Shown here one piece after another: positions 55,790 through 64,000 of a stretch of DNA of 64,000 nucleotides. Position numbers and translations under genes: made by a program. The DNA comes from Pseudomonadota bacterium. GTDB lineage: Bacteria; Pseudomonadota; Gammaproteobacteria; Steroidobacterales; Steroidobacteraceae. Numbering within the stretch: position 1 is the first letter of the stretch; each line of letters starts with the position of its first letter. The stretch is from positions 124,001-188,000 of the forward strand of contig JAJZDX010000002.1 in assembly GCA_021805865.1 (NCBI GenBank), given 5' to 3'. The notes below the pieces were generated by a model that saw nothing but the letters and a program-made list of their open reading frames with translations, had not been told where the DNA came from and searched no databases.

Positions 55790-56968
55790 TCAGAGCCGCT
55801 CGAAGATGGCTGCTATGCCCTGCCCTCCGCCGATGCACATGGTCGCGAGCCCAAAGCGGCCCCCGGTGCGTTGCAATTCGTGGACGAGTTTGGTCACGAT
55901 GATCGCTCCGGTGGCGCCGACGGGATGACCGAGGGCGATTGCGCCCCCGTTGGGGTTCGTCTTGAGGGGATCGAAGCCGAGTTCCGCGGCGACGGCGCAC
56001 GCCTGCGCGGCAAAGGCCTCATTGGATTCCACCAGATCGATATCGGTCATGCCAAGGTGAGCTCGCGCGAGCGCCCGTTGCGTCGCCGGCACGGGACCCA
56101 TTCCCATGTACGCCGGCTCAACGCCCGCGTGCGCATAGGCGACCAGGCGCGCAACGGGTATCAGACCGTGCTCATGCACTGCATCCCCGCTGGCGAGCAC
56201 CACGGCCGCGGCCCCGTCGTTGATGCCGGACGCGTTGCCGGCGGTGACCGTGCCGGCGTCGCTGCGGAAGATCGGGCGTAGCCCGGTCAAGTCCTCGGCC
56301 GTGATTTGTGGGCGCACGTGCTCATCGACAGCGAATTCAACCGGACCGCGCTTGCTCTTGACCGGGACTGGAACGATTTGGGACCTGAAGCGCCCGTGGG
56401 CAATCGCCTCGGCCGCGCGACGATGGCTCTCCAGCGCCAAGGCATCCTGCTGCTCGCGCCCGACGTTGGAGCGAGCGGCGATGTTTTCCGCGGTGACGCC
56501 CATGAGGACCCCCTCGAAGGGATCGGTGAGCCCGCCATTGAGTCCATCGACGAGCGCCGCATCGCCTAGGCGCCTGCCCCAGCGCAGGGCAGGAACCCAG
56601 AACGGCGCACGACTCATCACCTCGGCCCCCCCGCCGACGGCCAGCTCGCAGTCTCCTAGGGCGATGGCCTGAGCGGCGGAGAGGATGGCCTGCAGGCCCG
56701 ATCCGCACAGCCGATTGACGGTGAGCGCCGGGACCTGCACCGGCAGTCCCGCGCCGAGCGTGGCCAGTCGGGCGAGGTAGGCGTCCCGGGGGCCGGTCGC
56801 AAGAACCTGCCCGAAAACCACGTGACCGATCGAGGCGGGATGGGCGTCGGCGCGCCGGATGGCTTCCCGGGTCACCAGGGCGGCCAGGTCGCCCGGCTCA
56901 CACTCGCGCAGCGAGCCGCCAAAGGATCCAATCGCGGTACGGACGGCCGAGACGACATAGACCTCCAT
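55790..56968 (-). CDS. Acetyl-CoA acyltransferase (thiolase)
   Basis: A 392-residue thiolase II of normal length. The nucleophile is C88 in NRLCGSGLQA, the His is H348 in GHPVGATGA, and the second Cys is C378 in CIGGGQG. It either cleaves 3-ketoacyl-CoA in beta-oxidation or condenses two acetyl-CoA; the neighbouring SDR, acyl-CoA ligase and esterases favour degradation. The start codon is 2 bp beyond the SDR stop, so the two are one operon. Confidence 0.92.
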   Translation of the reverse strand: MEVYVVSAVRTAIGSFGGSLRECEPGDLAALVTREAIRRADAHPASIGHVVFGQVLATGPRDAYLARLATLGAGLPVQVPALTVNRLCGSGLQAILSAAQAIALGDCELAVGGGAEVMSRAPFWVPALRWGRRLGDAALVDGLNGGLTDPFEGVLMGVTAENIAARSNVGREQQDALALESHRRAAEAIAHGRFRSQIVPVPVKSKRGPVEFAVDEHVRPQITAEDLTGLRPIFRSDAGTVTAGNASGINDGAAAVVLASGDAVHEHGLIPVARLVAYAHAGVEPAYMGMGPVPATQRALARAHLGMTDIDLVESNEAFAAQACAVAAELGFDPLKTNPNGGAIALGHPVGATGAIIVTKLVHELQRTGGRFGLATMCIGGGQGIAAIFERL

Positions 56969-56970
56969 GT

Positions 56971-57864
56971 TCAGCGCTCCCGACCGGCAGAGGCCGCGCG
57001 GGCCTGCTCCACTTCGAACTGATATTGCTCGAAACCGGTCGCGGGCACGCGCTCCCCGGTCCGCTCGCCGATCCGATCCCAGTGCGTGAGGATCTCCTCG
57101 GCGCTCAGCCGATCATCGGGCAGGTGAAGGCCGCGGGTCATGGTCACGTGCGCGAGCTTGATGCTGCCGCCGCCGGCGAGAACAATGCGCTTGTTCGGCG
57201 CCTGCTCGCTGGCGAGGGCGACCACCGCCGGGCTGACGCGCTCGGGCGTGAGCGCATCCAGATCCTCCTGCGACCACAGATCAGTGGTCATCTGGGTCGC
57301 CGCGCTCGGTGCGAGGCAGTTGACGTGGATGCCGTAGCGCTCCCCCTCGAGCGCAAGGGTCTGCATCAGACCGACCAGAGCCATCTTGGCCGCCGAATAA
57401 GCCGACTGTCCGAAATTGCCGTACAGCCCCGAAGAGGAGCTGGTCAGGACGATCCGGCCGTAGCCGCGCTCCTTCATGTGGGACCAGACCGCCTTGGTGC
57501 AGTTGACCGAGCCCATCACGTGCACATCGAGCACCAGGCGAAAGTCCGCCAGATCAATCTTGGCGAAGGTGCGGTCGCGAAGGATTCCGGCATTATTGAC
57601 CAATATGTCCACCCGGCCCCAGCGCGCGAGCGCCTCCGCCACCATGCCCTCGACCGTGACGAGGTCCTGTACATTCGCGCTGCTGCCGAGTGCCTCGCCG
57701 CCCAGGGCGCCAATCGCGCCGCAGACCTGCTCGACGCTCGCCGGATCGAGATCGTTGACCAGAACCCGCGCACCGCTGCGCGCGAGGGCGATCGCATGCG
57801 ACTTGCCGAGGCCCCGGCCGGCGCCGGTCACGATCGCAACACGCTCTGAGAGGAGGGCAGTCAT
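56971..57864 (-). CDS. Short-chain dehydrogenase (MFE-2 / 3-hydroxyacyl-CoA dehydrogenase-like)
   Basis: A 297-residue SDR. The cofactor motif is TGAGRGLG (12-19), NNAG is conserved, and the catalytic pair is Y156-K160 in AYSAAK. The stretch RTFAKIDLADFRLVLDVHVM, then GRIVLTSSSSGLYGNFGQS, is typical of the dehydrogenase unit of peroxisomal multifunctional enzyme 2, which oxidises 3-hydroxyacyl-CoA (including steroid side chains). About 50 C-terminal residues extend beyond the fold. An AAGGA site precedes the start at 57864. It is the first gene of the minus-strand run and is divergent from the TonB receptor. Confidence 0.9.
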   Translation of the reverse strand: MTALLSERVAIVTGAGRGLGKSHAIALARSGARVLVNDLDPASVEQVCGAIGALGGEALGSSANVQDLVTVEGMVAEALARWGRVDILVNNAGILRDRTFAKIDLADFRLVLDVHVMGSVNCTKAVWSHMKERGYGRIVLTSSSSGLYGNFGQSAYSAAKMALVGLMQTLALEGERYGIHVNCLAPSAATQMTTDLWSQEDLDALTPERVSPAVVALASEQAPNKRIVLAGGGSIKLAHVTMTRGLHLPDDRLSAEEILTHWDRIGERTGERVPATGFEQYQFEVEQARAASAGRER

Positions 57865-58200
57865 AGGAATCCTTCGCTGAGTGATTGGCCAGGATGGCCG
57901 GTGCTGCACGAAAGCCCAGGTGTCCCGCGACACAACGTAAGCCCGTGCCGGAGGGAGTGCCGCGGAGGCACGCGGATCAGAAGGGCCCGACAGGCGGCGC
58001 CCGGCTGCACCACGCCGCCCGACGCAGACGATCCCGGCACGACACACAAACTCATAGATCTGTGATTGAAGATTATCTCGCGAGAGATGCCTCGAGCGGC
58101 CGCTTGGGCTCCTACCGCGAGAAAGCTCACATTTTCCCCCATAAAACCCCAAATAATCGTATTTCAGCTCCGCCGCGTCCACCGGTCTTCCCGGCGCCTT
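57865..58200. other. Divergent intergenic region between SDR and TonB receptor
   Basis: No gene is visible in this gap. It contains a 10-bp perfect palindrome TCTCGCGAGA (58076-58085), placed between the two divergent starts, which might be a regulator site. The right part continues into the conserved promoter element at 58201. Confidence 0.4.
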
Positions 58201-58257
58201 CAAAATATTATTTCGTATGTTAATGAACTTGACAAGGGAACCGCAAGCTGGAACGCT
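58201..58257 (+). promoter_or_regulatory. Conserved promoter element, copy 2 (upstream of TonB receptor)
   Basis: CAAAATATTATTT, then TTGACA (58229-58234) and, 17 bp later, AACGCT (58252-58257). It has the same order and spacing as copy 1 at 48472-48528. The middle 10 bp differ completely between the copies, while both flanks are conserved, which argues for function over simple duplication. The receptor start codon is 50 bp downstream. Confidence 0.65.
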
Positions 58258-58307
58258 CTACCGGCCGCGCCGTCGCGCGGTGGCTAAAGACAAAGTGCGG
58301 GGGGTCG

Positions 58308-60533
58308 ATGAAGATCAAAGCATTCGTCTGCGTTGCGCTGCTGGTGGGGGGCGCCGCGGCGGCCAAAACTGGCGCATTCCCGGCGGCTCCTGCAGCCGCG
58401 GGCCACCAGGATGAATCGGCGTCAGCCGGGGCGGCCGGCGGCCATGCCGCAAACGGACAGCGCTCCCATGGCGCGCAGCCGTTCTACGGCAAGCTCAGCG
58501 AAGTGATTGTGACCGCTGAGAAGCGTACGACCAATCTGCAGCGCACGCCGATTGCCGCCACCGTCCTCACGGGTGCGCAACTCATGCACGCCGGAGTGAT
58601 AAACGTCGATCAGCTGGAGACGATCTCGCCGTCCGTCGTGGTCAACGACTTCGGTCAGGGCGCGGATTTCAACATCCGTGGTATCGGCGAGGGCGAGCAC
58701 AATACCCAGACCCAGCCCGGCGTCATCACCTATCGGGACGGCGTGGCGGATTTGAGCCTGATTCCCAATGAGCCCTACTACGACATCTCCAGCATCCAGG
58801 TGCTGCGCGGGCCGCAGGGCACGTTCGCGGGCGAGAACGCGATCGGCGGGGCCGTCTACATCCGCGAGACGCCCCCGAATTTCAACGGAGTGAACGGCTA
58901 TCTCGTGGGGCAGTACGGCAATTACAACGACACCATGCTGCAGGGAGCCGTCAACATCCCGATGACCAAGACTCTGGCGTCGCGGGTGGCTTTCTACGAG
59001 GAGTACCGCAACTCATTCTTCCACATCACGGGCCCTTACACCGGAGGCAACGGCACGCTGAAGGAATCCGCATTCCGTTACAGCCTGCTGTGGCAGCCGT
59101 CCCGGTCCCTGAGCGCGATCTGGCGCACCGATTACGCATACATCGACAGCGGCGGCTATCCGGCATCGCCGGCCACCGCCAGGACGCCGCTGTACGATAT
59201 CAGCGCGAACGGGCCGCAACTCGCCATAAACGAGATCGTCCGCTCGACTCTGAACGTCAACTACAAAATGAACGATGGGATAACTCTGCGGTCCATCTCG
59301 GGCGTGCAATACGGGCGCACATCATACAACGCGGACCTCGACGGCACCGCGCAGCTCAATTACGTGTTCAAGGATCAGGTTCCTGGTCTCCTATACTCCC
59401 AGGAATTCGACCTGATCTCGCCTGATAAGGGCTTCTTGACCTGGGTCGCCGGCGTGTACTATCAAGGACTTGATTACTACTACCCGATCAAGACCGGGTT
59501 CTATATCGGCTTCCCGCCCGGAATCTTTGACGAGTACATCAACGGGACGGTTCTGAACGACACGGCAGCGACATTCGGACAGCTGGGTTTCCACTTCCCT
59601 CATGGCGTGAAGTTCCAGCTCGGCGCAAGGTATTCGTACAACGACTCGACGAACCGCGTGCACGTCCTCATTCCGGAGTTCTTCTATGACCAGCCGGATC
59701 ACCAGACGGAGCACGATGAGCGGGTGACCGGCAAGGCGGCCCTGAGCTGGACGGTCAACGACGAAAACTATCTGTACGCGTTCGTCGCCACGGGCTACAA
59801 GCAGGGAGGGCTCAATACTCCAATAGGCACCCAGTTGCAGGCGCCTTTCCGCGCGGAGTATGTCACGGACTACGAGCTCGGCTGGAAGACGTCCGCGCTC
59901 AGCGACCGCCTGCGCATGCAGCTCGATGGCTACTACGACAGGTATCACAATTTCCAGGTGACCATCGCGGATCCTGTCCTGCCGACACAATCCCTGGAGG
60001 TGAACAACCCTTCGCCAACGACCCTGTACGGCGTAGAGGCCTCGCTGCAGGCGGTCCTCGGCCACCTGTCACTCGACGCCAATGCGGCCTTAAACCGCTC
60101 CATTCTAGGCACCTTCTTCGCCAACGACCCGCGCATTCCCGGTGCGGCGGCATGTCTTCCGCTGAGCGGCCCGGCCGGCGTGAACTGCGTGAGCCTGTCC
60201 GGGCACCCGCAGACCTATGCGCCGGAGCTGACCTACAATTTCGGCGGGCAGTATGTGTTCTACGTGCCGGCAGACAGCACTCTCACGATACGGGCAAACT
60301 ACTCGCATGTCGGCTCGCAATGGGCGACGCTGTTCGACAACGCGGCGCTCGGCGATTTCCTGGGGGCCCGCGACCTGCTGTCCGCGCAGGTGGCGTATGG
60401 GCGCGGAAAATGGACGGTCACCGCGTATGGCACAAACTTGACGAATGAGCACTACGTCAGCGCGATGATGTCCCAGCTGCGCTACGCCGGCCTTCCGCGT
60501 CAGTATGGCATCCGGGTCATGTGGGTTTTCTAG
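58308..60533 (+). CDS. TonB-dependent outer-membrane receptor
   Basis: A 741-residue receptor. Signal peptide in the first 20-30 residues (MKIKAFVCVALLVGGAAAA). The TonB box region is SEVIVTAEKRTTNLQRTPIA, and the plug domain has VDQLETISPSVVVNDFGQGA, NIRGIGEG and IQVLRGPQGTFAGENAIGGAV. The barrel ends in the aromatic YGIRVMWVF, as needed for assembly. It has no STN domain, so it is not linked to a FecI/FecR switch. It resembles receptors for lipophilic or aromatic substrates in sphingomonads and steroid degraders. It is probably the outer-membrane entry of the catabolic locus. Confidence 0.92.
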   Translation: MKIKAFVCVALLVGGAAAAKTGAFPAAPAAAGHQDESASAGAAGGHAANGQRSHGAQPFYGKLSEVIVTAEKRTTNLQRTPIAATVLTGAQLMHAGVINVDQLETISPSVVVNDFGQGADFNIRGIGEGEHNTQTQPGVITYRDGVADLSLIPNEPYYDISSIQVLRGPQGTFAGENAIGGAVYIRETPPNFNGVNGYLVGQYGNYNDTMLQGAVNIPMTKTLASRVAFYEEYRNSFFHITGPYTGGNGTLKESAFRYSLLWQPSRSLSAIWRTDYAYIDSGGYPASPATARTPLYDISANGPQLAINEIVRSTLNVNYKMNDGITLRSISGVQYGRTSYNADLDGTAQLNYVFKDQVPGLLYSQEFDLISPDKGFLTWVAGVYYQGLDYYYPIKTGFYIGFPPGIFDEYINGTVLNDTAATFGQLGFHFPHGVKFQLGARYSYNDSTNRVHVLIPEFFYDQPDHQTEHDERVTGKAALSWTVNDENYLYAFVATGYKQGGLNTPIGTQLQAPFRAEYVTDYELGWKTSALSDRLRMQLDGYYDRYHNFQVTIADPVLPTQSLEVNNPSPTTLYGVEASLQAVLGHLSLDANAALNRSILGTFFANDPRIPGAAACLPLSGPAGVNCVSLSGHPQTYAPELTYNFGGQYVFYVPADSTLTIRANYSHVGSQWATLFDNAALGDFLGARDLLSAQVAYGRGKWTVTAYGTNLTNEHYVSAMMSQLRYAGLPRQYGIRVMWVF

Positions 60534-60601
60534 CCGTGCCGGGGCAGGGCACGGCAGGGTGAGGCGGTCGAAAGATGCAACGAGTCGCTCATAGGGAAGG
60601 T

Positions 60602-62191
60602 ATGGCCGGAACGATGCAGCGCTATGCGCTCACGATCGATAAGTTTCTCGATCACGCCGCGAAATGGCACGGGAAATCGGCGGTAGCGTCGGCTACGACA
60701 GGGACCCGGGTGGACCGGATCACCTATCAGGAACTACGCGCGCGATGCGGACTGGTGTCGGGCGCGTTGCTCGACCTGGGGCTGGCGCCGGGCGATCGGA
60801 TTGCGACGCTGGCCTGGAACACCCAGGATCATCTGACCTCGTACTATGGTGCAATGGGCGTGGGGCTGGTGTGCCACACGCTCAATCCGCGGTTGAGCGT
60901 CGGGCACCTGGCCGAGATGGTCAATGAGGCGCAGGACCGATGGATCGCGGTGGGCGCGGGGCTTCAGTCCCTGGCGTGCCAATTGCTGGCGCGCTGCCCC
61001 AGTCTCGAGACCATGATTCTGCTCGATCGGCAGGCGCCGGAGGAGGGCGTCGCGGAGCGAGGGCGCCACTGGAGCCTCGAGGAACTGCTGCGGCTATTCG
61101 GGCGCGCCGCGCCCTGGGGCGGGTTCGAAGAAGATGCCGCCGCGGGACTCTGCTACACCTCCGGTACGGTAGGCAGTCCGCGGGGCGTGCTCTACACACA
61201 CCGTTCGAATTATCTGCATACCGTGCGGGCGCTGCAGGCCGATGCGATGGCGCTCACGGCACGGGACACGGTGCTGGTGGCGGTGCCGATGTTCCACGCC
61301 AATGGATGGGGGCTGCCTTTCGCGGGCCCGGCGGTCGGCGCGAACATGGTCCTGCCCGGTCGAAGCACCGATCCACGACACCTGCACTCGCTCATCGTCA
61401 ATGAGCGGGTGACGGTCGCGGCGGCGGTCCAGACGGTGTGGCTGGGGCTCGTGGAGTACGTCGAGAGCACGGGCGCGGAGCTACCCACGCTCAAGCGCGT
61501 CATCATCGGTGGATCGCATTGCCCGGAGGCGCTCCTGCGGCGCATCGAGGATCGGCTCGACGTGCGCGTGCAGACCAGCTGGGGCATGACCGAGCTGTCG
61601 CCGCTCGGCACGGTCGAGCCTCCAGGTGTCCCCCCAGGCGCAGGCCCGCGCGCGTCGGGCCGGCCTCCCATGGGGCTCGATCTGAAACTGGTGGACGCCG
61701 AGGGAGTGGCACTCCCGCAGCAGCGCATGGTCGTGGGTCGTCTGATGGTCAAGGGTGCGAGCGTCGCGGAGCGTTACTTCAACAGCCCGGAGCCGGTGTC
61801 GGACGCCGAAGGGTACTTCGATACCGGCGATCTTGGATTGATCGACGAGGCGGGTAACCTGACGATCGCCGGACGGGCCAAAGATCTGATCAAGTCCGGC
61901 GGCGAGTGGATCAATCCGCGGGAAATCGAAGATCTGATCGGTGCGCTGCCTGAGGTGGCTCTGGTCGCAGTCATTGGCCGGGCGCATCGGAAGTGGGGAG
62001 AGCGGCCGGTTCTCATTGTCGAGCCTCGCAAGGATCATGCGATCGGGCAGGAATCGCTGCTGGCTGCGCTGCGCGGCAAGGTGCCGGATTGGTGGCTGCC
62101 GGACCAGGTCGTGCTCATCGAGCGAATGCCTCTGGCAGCGACCGGGAAAATCGACAAAATGCGTTTGCGCGCCGAGCTCGGAGACGGCTAG
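60602..62191 (+). CDS. AMP-forming acyl-CoA ligase
   Basis: A 529-residue ANL-superfamily enzyme, close to medium- and long-chain fatty acyl-CoA ligases. A3 motif CYTSGTVGSPRGVLYTH (Arg in place of the usual Lys of PKG), A5 TSWGMTELSP, A7/A8 YFDTGDLGLIDEAGNLTIAGRAKDLIKSGGEWINP, and A10 ATGKIDKMRLR with the catalytic Lys. It activates a carboxylic acid to its CoA ester. The ATG at 60602 follows an AGGGAAGG site; an in-frame start at 60575 is possible. It lies 68 bp after the TonB receptor, probably in one operon. Confidence 0.92.
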   Translation: MAGTMQRYALTIDKFLDHAAKWHGKSAVASATTGTRVDRITYQELRARCGLVSGALLDLGLAPGDRIATLAWNTQDHLTSYYGAMGVGLVCHTLNPRLSVGHLAEMVNEAQDRWIAVGAGLQSLACQLLARCPSLETMILLDRQAPEEGVAERGRHWSLEELLRLFGRAAPWGGFEEDAAAGLCYTSGTVGSPRGVLYTHRSNYLHTVRALQADAMALTARDTVLVAVPMFHANGWGLPFAGPAVGANMVLPGRSTDPRHLHSLIVNERVTVAAAVQTVWLGLVEYVESTGAELPTLKRVIIGGSHCPEALLRRIEDRLDVRVQTSWGMTELSPLGTVEPPGVPPGAGPRASGRPPMGLDLKLVDAEGVALPQQRMVVGRLMVKGASVAERYFNSPEPVSDAEGYFDTGDLGLIDEAGNLTIAGRAKDLIKSGGEWINPREIEDLIGALPEVALVAVIGRAHRKWGERPVLIVEPRKDHAIGQESLLAALRGKVPDWWLPDQVVLIERMPLAATGKIDKMRLRAELGDG

Positions 62192-62339
62192 AGCGAAAAA
62201 AAGAAAGGCGATGGCCGATGAGTCTTCCGAGTACCGGGGCGCCACTCAAGATGAGTGCCGGTGATGGGCTCGCGCACCGACAGGTCGGCTGAGCCGGCCG
62301 GGATCGGGTGCGCCATCGTGCGCACTGCACGCGGCGCAC

Positions 62340-62773
62340 GATGCCTTCTTCGGCTGGAGCGCCGAACGGCTCGCGAGGTCGCGGATGCGGCTCGGGCAGC
62401 CGGCCTATCTGTACTTTTTCGCGCACCACTATCCGCGGCTGCAGGCGCCGCATCTCGAGGCATTCCACGGCAGCGAACTGCCGTACGAATTCGCACGCAT
62501 CGGCGCGCCCCCCCCCCCGACGCGCGCGAACGGGCCAAGAGCGGGACGATCATGGTCTACTTCACGAGCTTTGCCCGGGACGGCACGCCAACCGCAAGCG
62601 GCGAGCCGCCCTGGCGGCCGTATGGGACCAGTCGTGAATTCCTCGATATTCGTGACACGTCGCACGCCTCGCGCGGGCTTATGCCCGGAGTGTTCGATCT
62701 GCACGAGGAGGTCGCCGTCCGCCGCGGGGCTGCAGGCACACAGTCCCGGTACGTCAACATCGGTCTCGCCTAA
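62340..62773 (+). pseudogene. Fragment of a type B carboxylesterase
   Basis: Only about the last quarter of an esterase is present, in two frames: DAFFGWSAERLARSRMRLGQ to SELPYEFARIGAP, then after an 11-C run (62508-62518) DARERAKSGTIMVYFTSFAR to SRYVNIGLA and a TAA. It aligns with the C-terminal part of the esterase at 48661-50310. The N-terminal three quarters with the nucleophile Ser are missing, and a segment around the C-run is shortened. One more C, or two fewer, would restore the frame, but the fragment would still lack a start and the catalytic Ser. It is the remnant of a local duplicate. Confidence 0.8.
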
Positions 62774-62963
62774 CCGGCAGTGCCGGGCACCGCTCGAGCT
62801 GAATGAAGTTGTCCGACGCTCCCCTGTGTCGGCGCGCGAGCCGCGTCCGAGCGCCGTCGCCGCCATCAAGTCATAACCGCGCGCCTTGTCAATGCGCCGC
62901 AGCCTGTCAATTCCCCGCGCAGGCTGCTAATCTGGCAAACGTCGGGACAGGGGGAGGCGTGTC

Positions 62964-63593
62964 ATGGGCTTGACGGTTGTGGGCACCGGTCTGGGGCGTA
63001 CCGGCACCAAATCGATGCAGACAGCCCTGGTGATGCTGGGGTTCGGACCTTGTCACCACATGATCGAGGTGTTCCGGCGCCCCGAGAGCATGCAGCTGTG
63101 GATCGACGCCAGCGAAGGGCGCCCGGACTGGGATGCCATCTTCAGGGACTACAACTCAGCGGTGGACTACCCCAGCGCCGCCTACTGGCGCGACCTCACC
63201 AGTTACTATCCGCACGCCAAGGTGCTGCACACGGTGCGCAACCCGGACGATTGGTTCGATTCCGTCCAGGCGACCATTTTGGCGCCCGGCAGCATCTCCC
63301 GCCGCGAGGGAGAGGACGTGCAGGCGCGGTTCTTCGCCAGTGTCAGGCGCCGAATGCCCTCGCAGCCGGATGAGCGCTCAGTGATGACCAACTTCTTCAG
63401 GCTCCACACGGAGGCCGTAACGGCCGCCATCCCGCCGGAGCGGCTGCTCGTCTATCAGATGGGCGAGGGTTGGGGGCGACTGTGCAAGTTCCTGGGCGTA
63501 CCGGTTCCCGCAGCGACTTTTCCATCCGAAAACTCGCGTGCCGAGTTCATAGGCCGGGCGCTGCCCCTGCGGGCGGGTCCAGCCTCCCACTGA
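62964..63593 (+). CDS. Sulfotransferase family protein
   Basis: A 209-residue protein of the Sulfotransfer_4-like group. The N-terminal PAPS 5'-phosphate loop is VVGTGLGRTGTKSMQTAL. The middle has PHAKVLHTVRNPDDWFDSVQ (the 3'-phosphate-binding RNP.DW..S motif), and the C-terminus has LLVYQMGEGWGRLCKFLGVPVP with the P-FP.EN ending. It may transfer sulfate to a small lipophilic alcohol or amine, although members of this group are poorly characterised. It lies on the same strand as the acyl-CoA ligase, after the esterase remnant. Confidence 0.85.
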   Translation: MGLTVVGTGLGRTGTKSMQTALVMLGFGPCHHMIEVFRRPESMQLWIDASEGRPDWDAIFRDYNSAVDYPSAAYWRDLTSYYPHAKVLHTVRNPDDWFDSVQATILAPGSISRREGEDVQARFFASVRRRMPSQPDERSVMTNFFRLHTEAVTAAIPPERLLVYQMGEGWGRLCKFLGVPVPAATFPSENSRAEFIGRALPLRAGPASH

Positions 63594-63609
63594 TGATTGC
63601 CTCGCACGC

Positions 63610-64000
63610 ACTTCGACCATGATCCGATCGGACAGAGTGCCGGGATGATCCGGGACGATGAGCGGCAGGTGTTTCCCATCGGGCAACACACCGCACGGGA
63701 GGACACCTGGTATCGAGAACAGCTTGCGCGGTTGCGCCCCCGACGTGAGCAGTTGCGCCGTTCCGCTGTCGTCCGAGCACCGGCGCCAGATCGACTTCTG
63801 GCCGCGCACCGTGGAAGCGCACGTTACCCATCGTCCGTCCGGAGACCATATGGGTCCGGAATCGAGCCCACGGACGGTGAGACGGGCCAGCGAGCCGCGT
63901 GCCAGATTGCCGATCCAGACGTCGTGGCTATCCGTGCCGTAAATGGGTGTCCCCGCACGCCCGAATGTCCACCTTTCGAGGGATTTCGAGCGTGGGGCGA
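63610..64000 (-). pseudogene. C-terminal remnant of a WD40-like (PD40/TolB-type) beta-propeller protein, partial at the right edge
   Basis: Read from the right edge on the minus strand, one frame stays open and shows PD40 blades: TPIYGTDSHDVWIGNLARG, LARLTVRGLDSGPIWSPDG, then RWVTCAS, IWRRCSDDSGTAQLLTS and VLPDGKHLPLIV. The WSPDGRW signature is characteristic. The propeller pattern ends near 63630, and the frame then runs on to a stop at 63378 across the sulfotransferase gene on the other strand, so the natural end is lost. Upstream parts lie outside the window. It is probably a truncated gene. Confidence 0.5.

Noticed and set aside
58076-58085. TCTCGCGAGA palindrome as the TetR operator
   Set aside because: It is a single short palindrome with no second copy near the other genes of the locus; kept only as a note in the intergenic entry.
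62881-62896. A third copy of the TTGACAAGG promoter core, on the minus strand before the sulfotransferase
   Set aside because: Only the short core matches; the AT-rich block and the -10 part are absent and no minus-strand gene follows at a suitable distance.

Overview
The window is visibly GC-rich chromosomal DNA, densely coded on both strands, from a gammaproteobacterium. Four things point there: a class I (gammaproteobacterial) glutamate-cysteine ligase, a sigma-32 gene carrying the RpoH box, the ftsY-ftsE-ftsX cluster, and the rpmB-rpmG, radC, coaBC, dut neighbourhood. The free-living, plant-polymer and lipid oriented gene content (TonB receptors, GH39, GH2, type B carboxylesterases, acyl-CoA enzymes) would fit a Steroidobacteraceae, Nevskiales or Xanthomonadales-like lineage. 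That placement is a guess from gene content. I see no rRNA, tRNA, CRISPR array, insertion sequence or phage genes.

Layout. 0-2.7 kb: end of rmuC, a glutathione S-transferase and a secreted GH39 glycosidase. 2.9-7.7 kb: a tightly overlapping cluster of two rSAM-associated glycosyltransferases, an FAD disulfide oxidoreductase and a radical SAM enzyme, facing a methylthioadenosine phosphorylase; it resembles arsenosugar-type biosynthesis but has a non-canonical radical SAM enzyme. 7.8-24 kb: envelope and housekeeping genes (DUF1499 protein, gshA, YadGH-type ABC exporter, DUF1318 and YdbH-type envelope proteins, PAP2 phosphatase, GT4 glycosyltransferase, YheT hydrolase, an active/inactive M16 peptidase pair), a 112-bp tandem repeat, and small regulators and hypotheticals. 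24.2-28.2 kb: a decayed fecI-fecR-TonB receptor cassette beside a sensor kinase that has lost its kinase half.

28.2-39.9 kb is the core block: malic enzyme, rpoH under a perfect CIRCE operator, cytochrome b561, mutM, coaD, rsmD, ftsY, ftsE, ftsX, rpmG, rpmB, radC, coaBC and dut, then an OsmC-family protein. 40-45.5 kb: a cupredoxin divergent from a dihaem cytochrome c, an alpha/beta hydrolase, an ICMT-like methyltransferase and a quinone-oxidoreductase-type dehydrogenase.

46-63.6 kb is an accessory catabolic locus: a TetR regulator, two divergent type B carboxylesterases, and a minus-strand run SDR, thiolase, GPH sugar symporter, SMP-30 lactonase and GH2 beta-mannosidase. Facing this run are a TonB receptor, an AMP-forming acyl-CoA ligase, an esterase remnant and a sulfotransferase. 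One esterase and the TonB receptor share a conserved promoter element, so the locus probably works as one regulon: outer-membrane uptake, deacylation, release and oxidation of mannose, and CoA-dependent breakdown of the acyl part. A beta-propeller remnant runs off the right edge.
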